Of a stretch of 64,000 bases of DNA, positions 44,801 through 53,026 are shown one piece after another. Source of the DNA: Chloroflexota bacterium (GTDB taxonomy: Bacteria > Chloroflexota > Ktedonobacteria > Ktedonobacterales > Ktedonobacteraceae); contig CADDZH010000002.1 in the NCBI GenBank assembly GCA_902812455.1, forward strand, positions 45,157 through 109,156. The letters run 5' to 3'. A program made the translations under genes and the position numbers. Positions within the stretch are counted from its first letter, which is position 1, and every line of letters starts with the position of its first letter. The notes beneath the pieces were generated by a model. The model ran no database searches, was not told the DNA's origin, and was given only the letters and a program-made list of their open reading frames with translations.

Positions 44801-44946
44801 TGATGGGTGCGAAAAGCTAGATGTAACAGGTCGCGGCACTCGCTCAGCACGCTTGCATAACGTTCACCCACCTGCTCCAGCAACTGGGTGGAACCTTCGA
44901 TGTCCGTGAAGAGTAACGTGACGGTTCCCGTTGGAAGAGAATGCAT
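41809..44946 (-). CDS. Class III cyclase domain - NB-ARC-type ATPase - TPR - LuxR regulator
   Basis: A 1045-residue multidomain protein. Residues 1-175 are a class III nucleotidyl cyclase domain with D15 (FTDIEGST) and D58 (KGDAFF) as metal ligands. The usual N in the N-x-x-A-A-R motif is His (VHHAARIM, R120), so activity is uncertain. An ATPase follows, with P-loop GPGGSGKTR (225-233) and LLLLLDNFEQV as Walker B. TPR-like repeats (about 600-930, many with A-R-x-L-x-E-E-S-L-A-L) come next, and a LuxR/GerE helix-turn-helix (LTAREVEVLRLVAQGLSDAEIADRL) ends the protein. It probably senses a ligand through the TPRs and binds DNA. ATG 44946 follows AAGGAGACG. The target genes are unknown. Confidence 0.88.
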   Translation of the reverse strand: MHSLPTGTVTLLFTDIEGSTQLLEQVGERYASVLSECRDLLHLAFRTHHGHEVDMKGDAFFVTFARATDAVAAAVAAQRALASHAWPEGVTVRVRMGLHTGEPQWTAEGYVGLDVHHAARIMGVGHGGQVLLSQTTRDLVEHSLPEGVSLRDLGEHRLKDLQQKSRLYQLVIDGLPADFPPLLTLDIRPHNLPVQPTPFIGREREMALVQQLLEREDIRLLTLTGPGGSGKTRLSLQVAAELSDRFAGGVFFVNLAPLSDPDLVIPTIAQTLGLKDMGIRSMLEQLQTFLQEKELLLLLDNFEQVVDAAPGLADLLAACPRLKLLVTSRQVLRLSAEHEFAVPPLSLPDPRHLPDLVALSQYEAVALFIARAQAVKPDFQVTNANAPAVAEICARLDGLPLAIELAAARIKLLPPQALLARLGQRLAFLTGGLRDAPARQQTLRNTIDWSYRLLDVQEQRFFRRLSVFVGGCTLEAVEAVCNAARDLTIDVLERASSLIDKSLLRQAEPEEEPRFLMLETIREYGLEALKAAGEEEMTRQAHARYYLSLAEKAESELHGPEQAMWFDRLEQEHDNLRASLHWLLEGEAGHERIEMALRLGGALWWFWFVRGPRSEGWAELSRVLERSAGVAAPVRAKALLAAGWLASLLRHPRAEGLCQESLALYRELGDKAGMANASLRLGVVALRKSQLAVLRSRSEESLALFKELGDKEYIGWSLSNLATAALFQGDYTKAHLLAEQSLALFRELGDRGAVMVVLLYLAKTLIYEGDATKAQAVLEKGLAISKQIGHKGWEAQLKGMLGEVFLQQNNISLARPLIEESLALSREMGHQDGTILSLSLLARLEAGQGNYATARALYEESLALSREWEAYKWDTATSLEGLAAVVVQQGEPAWAARLWGAAEALREASGSPMPPAYRASYEQAVAAARTQLGERFFATAWAEGRSMTLDQALAARGPVTIPTSPSAGSHSTPTIRTSPTYPAGLTAREVEVLRLVAQGLSDAEIADRLVISYRTVTTHLSSIYNKLGVSSRSAATRFAVEHHLV

Positions 44947-45229
44947 GGAACGTCTCCTTGAGCCGATCCAGACTATATCCAGGATGCATATATGCAACGC
45001 TTTCTCCAGTGACCATGACTAGCCCTCCCGCATTATATCCCATCTGGGTGAGGAATAATAGTGATCCTCAAATCCATTGCCCAAAAAGCTTCTTTGCTAG
45101 CGTCTCTAATAGTAGAGTCGTATAATGCTCGGTTGTATGCTCTTGTTGGCCTTTTTGAGTGTGTGCAAAAGGGAATGTTGCCCGGAAAACGCCCCGAAAT
45201 GAAAATTGCCGGCCGTTAGGAGGAAAGGA

Positions 45230-47044
45230 TTGTTACGCATAATTGGAACGTTGCTCGAACGATTGTATACCCGCGTGGTGCAGGCGCTCGACTGGTCTGT
45301 GGGCTGGCACAGGATGCCTCTACTTATTGGCCTGGCGATGTTGATCGCTATGCGTATCGTCTTGAGGAAGCAGAACTTGTATGATACGACCGGTGCGAAA
45401 CTGCCAGGATCGAGTAAACCTGCAACGAGCGGGGGAACTGCGCCTGCAGGTTATCTTGTGGCACGCACGGCGGATGGGACTTATAACGACCTGGATGTTC
45501 CCACGATGGGCAGCGCAGGGACACGCTTTGGCCGGAATGTTCCATTGAAGTATGCCTATCCAGACAGCGATGCTGCCATCCTTATGCCCAATCCGCGTAC
45601 CATCAGCCTTGAGTTGCTCGCTCGCGATACCTTTAAGCCTGTAACAATACTCAATCTGCTGGCGGCTGCCTGGATTCAGTTCATGATTCATGATTGGGTC
45701 AGTCATGGCAAAAACCAGAAAGAGAATCCGTGGCAGGTGCCGCTGGCCGGTGATGATCCCTGGCCGTATCGTCCGATGACTGTTCTGCGTACTCACCGCG
45801 ACCCGACTCGTACGCCCGCCGATAAAAATTTGCCTCCGACCTACCTCAATACTTCAACTGCCTGGTGGGATGCCTCTCAGCTTTACGGCAACGACGAGGA
45901 CACACAGGCGCTTGTACGTTCAGGAGCACAGGGGAAATTGCGGCTTGCAAGCAATGGCCTGCTGCCGGTTGACGAGAACGGCATCGATATTACCGGAATC
46001 AACGGCAACTGGTGGGTCGGGCTGAGTTTGATGCATACCCTGTTCACGCTCGAGCATAATGCTATTTGCGATCGCCTGCTGGCGGAATATCCATCCTGGT
46101 CCGACGATGACCTCTTCGATCATGCGCGGCTGATCAATGCAGCCCTGCTGGCCAAGATTCATACGATTCAGTGGACCACCGCCATCCTCAGCCATCCTAC
46201 GATGCAAGTTGCCATGAACGGTAACTGGTGGGGGATAGCAACCGAGCGCATCTATAAACTCTTTGGGCGCATCAGTAAGAGCGAGGTTATCAGCGGCATT
46301 CCCGGCTCGCCCAAAGATCATTTCGGCGTGCCCTACTCTATGACGGAAGAGTTTGTGTCCGTCTATCGCCTGCACCCGCTCTTACCGGACGGCATCAGCT
46401 TCCGTTCGGCGGCAAATGACGCGCTCATCCAGGAGCGCCCGTTTGCCGAGGTTGTGGATAACCACGCGCATGAAGTGTTAGAGCAGGTGTCCCTGACAGA
46501 CATTCTCTATTCTTTTGGCACCTCCTATCCAGGCGCGATCTCGCTGCACAACTATCCTACCTTCCTGCAAAAACGCACAGAGCTGGACGGGATCACGTTC
46601 GACCTGGCAACGACCGAGATTATACGCGACCGGGAGCGGGGCGTGCCCCGTTACAATGAATTTCGCCGGCTACTGCACCGGCCACCAATTAAGAGCTTTG
46701 AGGAACTGACGGACCACAAGGATTGGGTTGAGGAGCTGAAGCGCATCTACAACAACGATGTGGAGCAACTCGATCTGATGGTTGGCCTGTTTGCGGAGAC
46801 GCCTCCCATGGGGTTTGGCTTCAGCGATACGGCTTTTCGCATTTTCATCCTGATGGCCTCGCGACGCTTGAATAGCGACCGCTTCTTCACGACGGACTAT
46901 ACGCCCACCGTGTACACACAAGCCGGCATGGATTGGATCGTCAACAATGATATGGCGACCGTCATATTGAGGCATTGTCCGGCGCTGGCAGCGGTGCTAC
47001 GGGATGTGCAGAATCCTTTTGCTCCCTGGCCAAAAGCAGGGTAG
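45230..47044 (+). CDS. Heme peroxidase, fatty-acid alpha-dioxygenase / cyclooxygenase-like
   Basis: A 604-residue member of the animal-type heme peroxidase superfamily. The N-terminus resembles plant alpha-dioxygenases: a hydrophobic helix around 29-45 (LLIGLAMLIAMRIVL) followed by LYDTTG. IQFMIHDWVSH holds the distal His; WWDASQLYGNDED and YRLHPLLPDG are further family blocks, and DNHAHEVLE may hold the proximal His. Such enzymes add oxygen to fatty acids. A TTG at 45230 is the likely start because TTAGGAGGAAAGGA lies directly before it. The stop codon TAG is inside a half copy of the palindromic repeat. Downstream genes encode a flavin oxidase, a cupin, an unknown protein and DyP. Confidence 0.83.
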   Translation: MLRIIGTLLERLYTRVVQALDWSVGWHRMPLLIGLAMLIAMRIVLRKQNLYDTTGAKLPGSSKPATSGGTAPAGYLVARTADGTYNDLDVPTMGSAGTRFGRNVPLKYAYPDSDAAILMPNPRTISLELLARDTFKPVTILNLLAAAWIQFMIHDWVSHGKNQKENPWQVPLAGDDPWPYRPMTVLRTHRDPTRTPADKNLPPTYLNTSTAWWDASQLYGNDEDTQALVRSGAQGKLRLASNGLLPVDENGIDITGINGNWWVGLSLMHTLFTLEHNAICDRLLAEYPSWSDDDLFDHARLINAALLAKIHTIQWTTAILSHPTMQVAMNGNWWGIATERIYKLFGRISKSEVISGIPGSPKDHFGVPYSMTEEFVSVYRLHPLLPDGISFRSAANDALIQERPFAEVVDNHAHEVLEQVSLTDILYSFGTSYPGAISLHNYPTFLQKRTELDGITFDLATTEIIRDRERGVPRYNEFRRLLHRPPIKSFEELTDHKDWVEELKRIYNNDVEQLDLMVGLFAETPPMGFGFSDTAFRIFILMASRRLNSDRFFTTDYTPTVYTQAGMDWIVNNDMATVILRHCPALAAVLRDVQNPFAPWPKAG

Positions 47045-47085
47045 GGACCGATTATGCAGATGAACAAAACCATCCACCAAACGAC

Positions 47086-47128
47086 TGTAGGGGCCGATTG
47101 ATCGTGCCCACCGCCGATTTATCGGCCT
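47086..47128 (+). repeat. GTAGGGGCCGAT palindromic repeat, copy 5, with a half copy from 47041
   Basis: The full copy reads GTAGGGGCCGATTGATCG, TGCCCAC, CGCCGATTTATCGGCC. A half copy, GTAGGGACCGATTATGCA, begins at 47041 and supplies the stop codon of the heme peroxidase gene. The spacer (ATGAACAAAACCATCCACCAA) resembles the spacer of copy 2 (near 12222-12250), which shows that the composite unit was copied as a whole. Confidence 0.87.
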
Positions 47129-47180
47129 TTTTAAACATTCATTGTAGAACCGCCCCCTAGAAAAATGGAGGAATGAGCAG

Positions 47181-48566
47181 ATGAAGAAGCTTCAGGTACA
47201 CAACTGGTTTGGGAACATTGTTTCATCCCCAAGTGTTGTAGTGCAGCCCGAGAGTGTAGAAGATATCATCGAGATCCTGAAGGATCCTGAGAAGTATCCC
47301 AGCCCGGTTCGTGCCGTCGGTTCCAATCATTCGACTACGCCCTGCGGGGTGGCCGAAGGTGGAACGCTGGTCGATATGCGTAAGATGGACCGCATTCTCG
47401 AAATCCGTGAGGATACAGTGACTGCCCAGGCCGGAGCGCTTTACATTGATGTGAACCAGGAACTGCGCAAGCATAACCTGCAATTCTATGTGAATGTCGA
47501 GCTGGGAAACCTGACCATCGGCAGCGCGGCCTGTGGTGGGACAAAGGATGCATCGATGCCAGGGGAATTTGGCCAGGTGTGTTCCTACGCTTCTGTGATT
47601 AAGATGGTGACACCCGCAGGAGAACGCCTGGAGATTACGGAGGATGAGCCCGAACTGTTGCACGCAGCGCGCTCCAGCTATGGCTTGTTCGGGATCATCT
47701 ACGAGGTGACGTTCAAGGTAAGACCGGTACAGGCTATGACGGTGTATCATCAATCTTACACCCTCGATGAGTTTGCCAGGCAGTTGCCGTCGTTAAGGAC
47801 GCGGGGCAATTCAATCATGATGTACCTCAATCCGCTGCTGGATACCGTTACGGTGGAGTTCAGGCGCTATCATGACACGAACAACCCGCAGGCTCTCACG
47901 AGCTGGCAATGGGACTTCCGCAACTATATATGGAGCAAGTTCGCGCCATTCTATGCTTACGTTGTCAACAAGTTTGTGCCAATTGTGCCAGTACGTGACC
48001 TCCTCTACGACACGTTCAACCGGCTCATCTTCCTGGTCTCGGTCCTCTTCGTGCGGGGGAATCATACACTGCCGGTTGCGCAGCAGATCCGCTACCCTGC
48101 GGTGTCTAACAACAGCCGCTATACCTTCAGCATCTGGGCGTTCCAGGAGGAGCATTATATCGATTACCTGCGGGGCTACTTCCAGTTCTGCAAGGACTAC
48201 TATCGCTCCACAGGCTATCGCTCCGACATGATCAGTGTCGGCTATCGCATCAATCAGGATGATAGTTCCTTGTTTTCCTACTCGTTCCGTGGCACAGTGA
48301 TGACCTTCGATCCAGTTTCTACCGGGAACCAGGGTTGGGAAAAATTCTTGACCGCGTACAACGAGCTATGTAGCGGGTATGGTGGTGTTCCGCTCTTCAA
48401 CCAGACCAGCTTGCTTACACCTGCACAGGTCGAGAAAGCCTTTGGTGATCGTATTGCCACGTTCGAGAGCTATCGCAAGCGCTTCGATCCGGCGAATCGC
48501 CTGCTGAACGACTACTTCAGGACATTGCTGCGGGTTGAGGCGCCCGTCCTGGACACGACCTCGTAG
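47181..48566 (+). CDS. FAD-linked oxidase, aldonolactone-oxidase (D-arabinono-1,4-lactone oxidase) like
   Basis: A 461-residue flavoprotein of the VAO/PCMH type. RAVGSNHSTTP (about 43-53) carries the His for covalent FAD attachment. The segment LGNLTIGSAACGGTKDAS is the second FAD-contact loop, followed by the ALO-type cap domain and a C-terminal YRKRFDPANRLLNDYFRTLL, close to the F-D-P-x-x-x-F-L-N ending of the family. It oxidises a polyol, sugar lactone or similar alcohol with oxygen and releases peroxide, which could feed the heme and DyP peroxidases encoded nearby. TGGAGGAATGAGC precedes the ATG. Confidence 0.8.
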   Translation: MKKLQVHNWFGNIVSSPSVVVQPESVEDIIEILKDPEKYPSPVRAVGSNHSTTPCGVAEGGTLVDMRKMDRILEIREDTVTAQAGALYIDVNQELRKHNLQFYVNVELGNLTIGSAACGGTKDASMPGEFGQVCSYASVIKMVTPAGERLEITEDEPELLHAARSSYGLFGIIYEVTFKVRPVQAMTVYHQSYTLDEFARQLPSLRTRGNSIMMYLNPLLDTVTVEFRRYHDTNNPQALTSWQWDFRNYIWSKFAPFYAYVVNKFVPIVPVRDLLYDTFNRLIFLVSVLFVRGNHTLPVAQQIRYPAVSNNSRYTFSIWAFQEEHYIDYLRGYFQFCKDYYRSTGYRSDMISVGYRINQDDSSLFSYSFRGTVMTFDPVSTGNQGWEKFLTAYNELCSGYGGVPLFNQTSLLTPAQVEKAFGDRIATFESYRKRFDPANRLLNDYFRTLLRVEAPVLDTTS

Positions 48567-48594
48567 TGCAAAGTCAAGAAATCGATTAGGGATT

Positions 48595-48666
48595 GGAGTG
48601 CAGGGGGCTTCGCCCCCTGCCGGGGTTTGGGGAACGCTGTCTGGGGGACAGTGTGTAGGGGACCCA
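48595..48666 (+). repeat. GC-rich hairpin repeat (family 3), copy 1
   Basis: A 72-base element, GGAGTGCAGGGGGC... to ...TGTGTAGGGGACCCA. It starts with a 9-bp perfect stem, GCAGGGGGC/GCCCCCTGC around TTC (48600-48620), and also contains a CTGTC-x-GACAG hairpin. An inverted copy lies at 59519-59590. The first stem could stop or stabilise transcripts of the oxidase gene. Confidence 0.8.
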
Positions 48667-48743
48667 ATTTTATCAGTATCTAAACGGATTTGATATGAAA
48701 GGCCGGGCGACCACATAGGCCGGGCGGCCAGAAAGGATGAATC

Positions 48744-49325
48744 ATGGCGAGAGCAGGCCAGGCATTTGAAAATCCCGTAACGGGCGAGCGCATGCTGTTC
48801 AAGCAGACGGGATACGAGTCGAACGGGACAGTGCTGGATATCGAATTCTTCGTTCAGCCCGGCGCAGGGACGGGACTGGCGGCACATTTCCACCCTTTCT
48901 TTGACGAACGGGCGCAGATCCTGGCGGGGTCGGCCCACTATCAAGTGGGCGGAGTCAAACTGCCGGCGAGTACGGGCGATAAGATCATGTTGCCGAGGAA
49001 TGTTGCGCATGTCCACCCCTGGAATGCGGGTAGCGATGTATTGCACTGGCGAAAGATTACCGAGCTCGATAAGCCGGATATGCAGTTGTTGCTGGCCTCA
49101 GCCGGATTTTTCGAGTCGCTGTACGCGCTAGCTCAACAGGGAAAAGTGGGAGCGAATGGATTGCCCAAAAACCCGCTGCAGGCGGTCGTTTTGTTGCAGG
49201 CGCTTGAACCTTCGGCGTATGTTGCTGGTCTCCCTTTGTGGATCCAGCGCCCGCTCTTCGGTTTCCTGGCGTCCATTGGGCGAGCGCTAGGCTTGAAATC
49301 GTACTATGAAGCCAAACCGAGCTAG
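48744..49325 (+). CDS. Cupin-domain protein
   Basis: A 193-residue protein. Residues 30-110 form a cupin: AHFHPFFDERAQILAGSAHYQVGG is motif 1 and LPRNVAHVHPWNAG motif 2, with four His/Glu positions able to bind a metal. The C-terminal 80 residues are hydrophobic and include a possible membrane-associated helix (LPLWIQRPLFGFLASIGRALGL). Related cupins are often quercetinase-like or act as small-molecule sensors. AAAGGATGAATC precedes the ATG. The gene belongs to the oxidative cluster: it is 16 bases before the unknown gene at 49342, so the two are co-transcribed. Confidence 0.8.
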   Translation: MARAGQAFENPVTGERMLFKQTGYESNGTVLDIEFFVQPGAGTGLAAHFHPFFDERAQILAGSAHYQVGGVKLPASTGDKIMLPRNVAHVHPWNAGSDVLHWRKITELDKPDMQLLLASAGFFESLYALAQQGKVGANGLPKNPLQAVVLLQALEPSAYVAGLPLWIQRPLFGFLASIGRALGLKSYYEAKPS

Positions 49326-49341
49326 ACAGGGGACTGATAGC

Positions 49342-50616
49342 ATGCCGTACCAGGTAGCACTGGCGATCATGGCCGGGGTTAGGCCAGGGGAAACAGAGGC
49401 GCTCAAGCAGGTGCTCACAAGCATGAACGATGATGCCGCCAACAATCATACTATTCCCTTCGGGAGGTTTGCCCGGCTTCACTTCGCGCGGTTGATGGTA
49501 TTGGACGAATCGACTGATTTGCATGGCGCGACGATTGAGCCTTGCCTGCTATTCATGTGCGATTACGATGCTCCGCTTGAGCAGAACTTGAAGGAACTGG
49601 TGGAAGTAGCGGGCGATGGGCTGGACAAGATTTTCTGCTATTGCGAAGACTACCCTGCAGGGGAGATAACGCGCGAGAAGCGGCTGGCGTACCTTCGATC
49701 CAAAATGGTGAAGGTCAACCTGTTCTATGTGAATACAGCCGGCAGGAGCGTGCAGCAGGTTCAGCAGGAAGCGCAGTTGAGGGACGCTATTTCAGACTTC
49801 CTGGATCGTTCTGGGCAGGACTGGTCAGACCAGAATCCTTTGAAGGTGCGGGCGGCAATTCAATCCTTCGTTCGCAACTCGCCGGAGCTCAGGTGGGCCG
49901 AAAAGCCGGCGGCTGCACCTGGCTTATTGTTTCAGGTGAGGGAGATTCTTCACTTGATTGGTATGCCGCTGCTCCTGCTGATCTTCTTTCCATTCGTTGT
50001 GCTGGCTTTCCTCATATGGCTGGCACTGTTGCGCTTTCATGAGTTGACCGATCCCGTGCCGGCGATCAAGCTTGATCCAGCTCGCGTTCGAGAGCTCGCG
50101 AACCTGGAGGACTTTATCGTGCAAAACCAGTTCGCTACCGTGGGCTACGTCAAGCCTGGATGGTTCTGGCAGATGACGACGAAAGCGAACTTCTGGTTCA
50201 CCGGTTACGCCGCCCGTCACATCTATAATAAGGGAGACCTGGCCGGATTAAAGACCGTGCATTTTGGCCATTTAATGAGCATCAATGAAGACCGGCGGGT
50301 GGTTTTCACCAGCTATTATGATGGCAGCCTGGAGAGCTACATGGACGATTTCATTGATAAGGTTGCCTGGGTACTGAATACAGCGTTCGGTAACATCCTT
50401 GGCTATCCACGCACGCGCTGGCTGGTGCTGGATGGGGCAAGAGATGAACGGGGCTTCAAGAACTATAATCGCGGGCACCAGGTAATCACGCAGGTCTGGT
50501 ATTCGGCTTACGGGAATCTGTCAGCGATAAATATTGGGAATAACGCGAAGCTACGCGCGGGGCTTTTTAGCAAGATGGATGCGGCAGGAGCCCAGGAATG
50601 GCTCAGGTTATTATAA
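49342..50616 (+). CDS. Unknown protein with a central membrane segment, linked to a DyP peroxidase
   Basis: A 424-residue protein I do not recognise. The first 60 residues (YQVALAIMAGVRPGETEALKQVL) look like a ferredoxin-like alpha/beta half, of the sort found in the dimeric alpha-beta barrel and DyP superfamily. A strong hydrophobic segment lies at about 200-225 (GMPLLLLIFFPFVVLAFLIWLALL). A second globular part (about 270-424) contains FTSYYDGSLESYMDDFIDKV, again ferredoxin-like. ATG 49342 follows AGGGGACTGATAG. It lies 16 bases after the cupin gene and 28 bases before the DyP gene, so it probably works with them. A membrane-bound partner of the peroxidase is the simplest inference. Confidence 0.7.
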   Translation: MPYQVALAIMAGVRPGETEALKQVLTSMNDDAANNHTIPFGRFARLHFARLMVLDESTDLHGATIEPCLLFMCDYDAPLEQNLKELVEVAGDGLDKIFCYCEDYPAGEITREKRLAYLRSKMVKVNLFYVNTAGRSVQQVQQEAQLRDAISDFLDRSGQDWSDQNPLKVRAAIQSFVRNSPELRWAEKPAAAPGLLFQVREILHLIGMPLLLLIFFPFVVLAFLIWLALLRFHELTDPVPAIKLDPARVRELANLEDFIVQNQFATVGYVKPGWFWQMTTKANFWFTGYAARHIYNKGDLAGLKTVHFGHLMSINEDRRVVFTSYYDGSLESYMDDFIDKVAWVLNTAFGNILGYPRTRWLVLDGARDERGFKNYNRGHQVITQVWYSAYGNLSAINIGNNAKLRAGLFSKMDAAGAQEWLRLL

Positions 50617-50644
50617 GTTTCTATGAATAGAAAAGGATGAATTC

Positions 50645-52057
50645 ATGGCCGGTGCGCTTGATCTTGAGGACATTCAGGGGATCGTCATACGGGGCTATGG
50701 CAATTTGACGGCTGCCTGTTATGTGCTGCTGGAAGTAACGGAGCCGGGCGCGGCCAGGGCGTGGTTGCGCTTGCTGGCCGGTACGATTACGAATGGACAG
50801 GTGAGGCCGGATGATACCGCTCGCAATATAGCCTTCACCTCTTCCGGCCTGCAAAAGCTGGGCCTGCAAGCGGAGGCGCTCGCCATGTTCTCGGACGAGT
50901 TCCTCGAGGGCATAGTAAGTCCCCATCGCAGCCGCATTCTGGGGGATGTGGAAGAGAGCGCTCCGGAGCGCTGGCAGTGGGGAGGGCCTGCTACTTCCCC
51001 TGTCGATATAGTGCTGATGCTCTTTGCTAGCAGTGATGCGACGCTTGCGGATATGTACAACATGCTTGCGAAAACGCTTGCAGCCAGCGGACTGCGAGAA
51101 GTGAGGAGGCTGGATACCGTCAATCTTGGCTATAGAGAGCATTTTGGTTTTCACGACGGCATCTCGCAGCCGGTGATGGTGGGCCTGCCTGCGACAGAGA
51201 CGCCTATGAATATGATTCAGCCGGGCGAGTTCCTGCTCGGCTATCCAAATGAGTATGGCCTGTATACAGAGAGGCCATTGATTCCGTTTGACGCAGACCC
51301 GCAGGGTTTGCTTCCAGAGGATGCAGGCGGTTCGGGTAACAAGGACCTGGGACGCAACGGGAGCTACCTTATCTTCCGGCAATTGCACCAGGATGTACGA
51401 GGGTTCTGGCAGTTTATGGACGCGGCCACAAAAAACCCGGATGGCAGCAGCGATCCGGCCGCTCGTACACGGCTCGCGTCAAAAATGATAGGACGCTGGC
51501 CCAGTGGAGCTCCGCTTGTTAAAACGCCGGATGTTGACGACCCGAAACTCGCTAACGCGAATGATTTTAGCTATCACCAGGACGATCCTTACGGGTATAA
51601 GTGTCCCGTGGGCGCTCATATTCGCCGCGCCAATACGCGCGATTCGCTGGATCCAGAGCCGGGCAGTGAGCAATCCGTCGTGGTGAGCAAGCGCCATCGC
51701 ATCCTGCGACGAGGGCGAGAGTATGGCAAGCCAATCGATCCCGCCGTCCTGTTTAACCCTGCTCCAGCAGTCGATGAAGATGAGGACCGTGGGCTGCACT
51801 TCATCTGCCTCTGCGCCAATATCGCCCGGCAGTTTGAATTCATCCAGCATACCTGGCTCGGCAATCCAAACTTCAATGCACTCTATGACAATGCCGATCC
51901 TGTCACCGGCGTGCATTCTCCAGGAGGCGGGACGTTTACGGTGCAGGCACAGCCGGTGAGAAGGAGGGTAAAGGGTTTGCCTCGCTTTGTGACGGTTCTA
52001 GGTGGCGCTTACTTTTTTCTGCCGGGAATTCGGGCCATTCGCTACCTGGCAAAGTAG
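50645..52057 (+). CDS. DyP-type peroxidase
   Basis: A 470-residue heme peroxidase. The DyP hallmark G-x-x-D-G is in HFGFHDGISQPV, with the distal Asp, and the proximal His is in KCPVGAHIRRANTRDSL. The C-terminal LHFICLCANIARQFEFIQHTW is the typical last strand. DyP enzymes use hydrogen peroxide to oxidise dyes, phenols or lignin-like compounds. There is no Tat signal, so this one appears cytoplasmic or membrane-associated through its neighbour. AAAAGGATGAATTC precedes the ATG. It ends the rightward oxidative cluster; the next gene is convergent. Confidence 0.9.
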   Translation: MAGALDLEDIQGIVIRGYGNLTAACYVLLEVTEPGAARAWLRLLAGTITNGQVRPDDTARNIAFTSSGLQKLGLQAEALAMFSDEFLEGIVSPHRSRILGDVEESAPERWQWGGPATSPVDIVLMLFASSDATLADMYNMLAKTLAASGLREVRRLDTVNLGYREHFGFHDGISQPVMVGLPATETPMNMIQPGEFLLGYPNEYGLYTERPLIPFDADPQGLLPEDAGGSGNKDLGRNGSYLIFRQLHQDVRGFWQFMDAATKNPDGSSDPAARTRLASKMIGRWPSGAPLVKTPDVDDPKLANANDFSYHQDDPYGYKCPVGAHIRRANTRDSLDPEPGSEQSVVVSKRHRILRRGREYGKPIDPAVLFNPAPAVDEDEDRGLHFICLCANIARQFEFIQHTWLGNPNFNALYDNADPVTGVHSPGGGTFTVQAQPVRRRVKGLPRFVTVLGGAYFFLPGIRAIRYLAK

Positions 52058-52194
52058 ATCGCTACTCTATCCTCGCGCAATGCGCAAGTGCTCATCCTTC
52101 ACATGGTTCGTTCGCATCACGTGCTCTTCTTTCCAGTAGCATTACCAGGCAAGGAATACTTTCTTTCATCCCTTTTATTCTATCACCTTGAGCT

Positions 52195-53013
52195 TTAGAT
52201 GAGCCTGAGGTTTAAATCTTTCCTGATCTCATAGGAGCGTTCAGCATCTTGCAAAATGGCGGTATCGACCTCTTGAATAAACATGGCCTCGTGGTTGTGA
52301 TCTAATCTTGTGAGAGCACCTTTGAAGGGGACGGTGATTTGAGAGCGGCCAATAAGTTGTTCCTCGAAACCTTCGACGTTAACTTTGCCTGCAGCGTTGG
52401 CATAGACCAGGATGATCTCATTCTCAAAGGCTCGCGCCACACAGAGGGCATTGACAAGCTTGATTTCGGCGTTCAAATCGTGTTTCAGGCCCTCGCCAGC
52501 ATCCTCAAAACACCAGTAGCTGGGGCAGATAACGATCTCCACACCCTGCCTGGCCATAGCTCTGAAGACCTCTGGAAACATTAAATCCCAGCAAATAATG
52601 AGGCCCATCTTTCCATATGCTGTGTTGAAGACAGGCATCTCTTTACCTGGAGTGATATAGCTGCGCTCAGGGAGCCAGAGATTCACTTTGCGGTACCTGG
52701 CCCTGATTTCTCCTGTTTTATCGATGTAGTAGGTGGTGTTGTAGAGGCCAGTAGCATCTGCTTCGATGATGGAGCCGGGAACGATATCAATTGCATATTT
52801 GATAGCAAGCTGCTGGAAGTGTCTGGCGTAGCGACCTTCGTAGTCCGCGTATTCGGCCCTGCCTGAGAGCGGGCCGGTAATAAAATCTTCGGGAAACACG
52901 ATCATGTGAGCCTGCGAGGCAGCTTCTTGAATAAACCGCTCGGCCCTGTTGAGATTTTCTTCTGGCGTAAGTTGCTGGATATCAAATTGGACGACGGCTA
53001 TGTTGATGTTCAT
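52195..53013 (-). CDS. Carbon-nitrogen hydrolase (nitrilase superfamily)
   Basis: A 272-residue protein with the Glu-Lys-Cys catalytic triad: Glu in MIVFPEDF, Lys in RYRKVNLWLPE, and Cys in LIICWDLMFPE. These enzymes hydrolyse amides or carbamoyl compounds (omega-amidase, N-carbamoyl-putrescine or beta-ureidopropionase-like). The substrate cannot be told. The ribosome site is modest (GGGGACG about eight bases before the ATG), and the region just upstream is the end of a repeat element (53027-53124). The gene is probably alone or follows the epimerase. Confidence 0.88.
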   Translation of the reverse strand: MNINIAVVQFDIQQLTPEENLNRAERFIQEAASQAHMIVFPEDFITGPLSGRAEYADYEGRYARHFQQLAIKYAIDIVPGSIIEADATGLYNTTYYIDKTGEIRARYRKVNLWLPERSYITPGKEMPVFNTAYGKMGLIICWDLMFPEVFRAMARQGVEIVICPSYWCFEDAGEGLKHDLNAEIKLVNALCVARAFENEIILVYANAAGKVNVEGFEEQLIGRSQITVPFKGALTRLDHNHEAMFIQEVDTAILQDAERSYEIRKDLNLRLI

Positions 53014-53026
53014 TTATTACGTCCCC

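Noticed and set aside
45121..45126. TATAAT box upstream of the heme peroxidase gene
   Set aside because: The nearest TTG-type -35 (TTGCTA at 45094) is 21 bases away, too far for a normal sigma-70 promoter, so no promoter is called.
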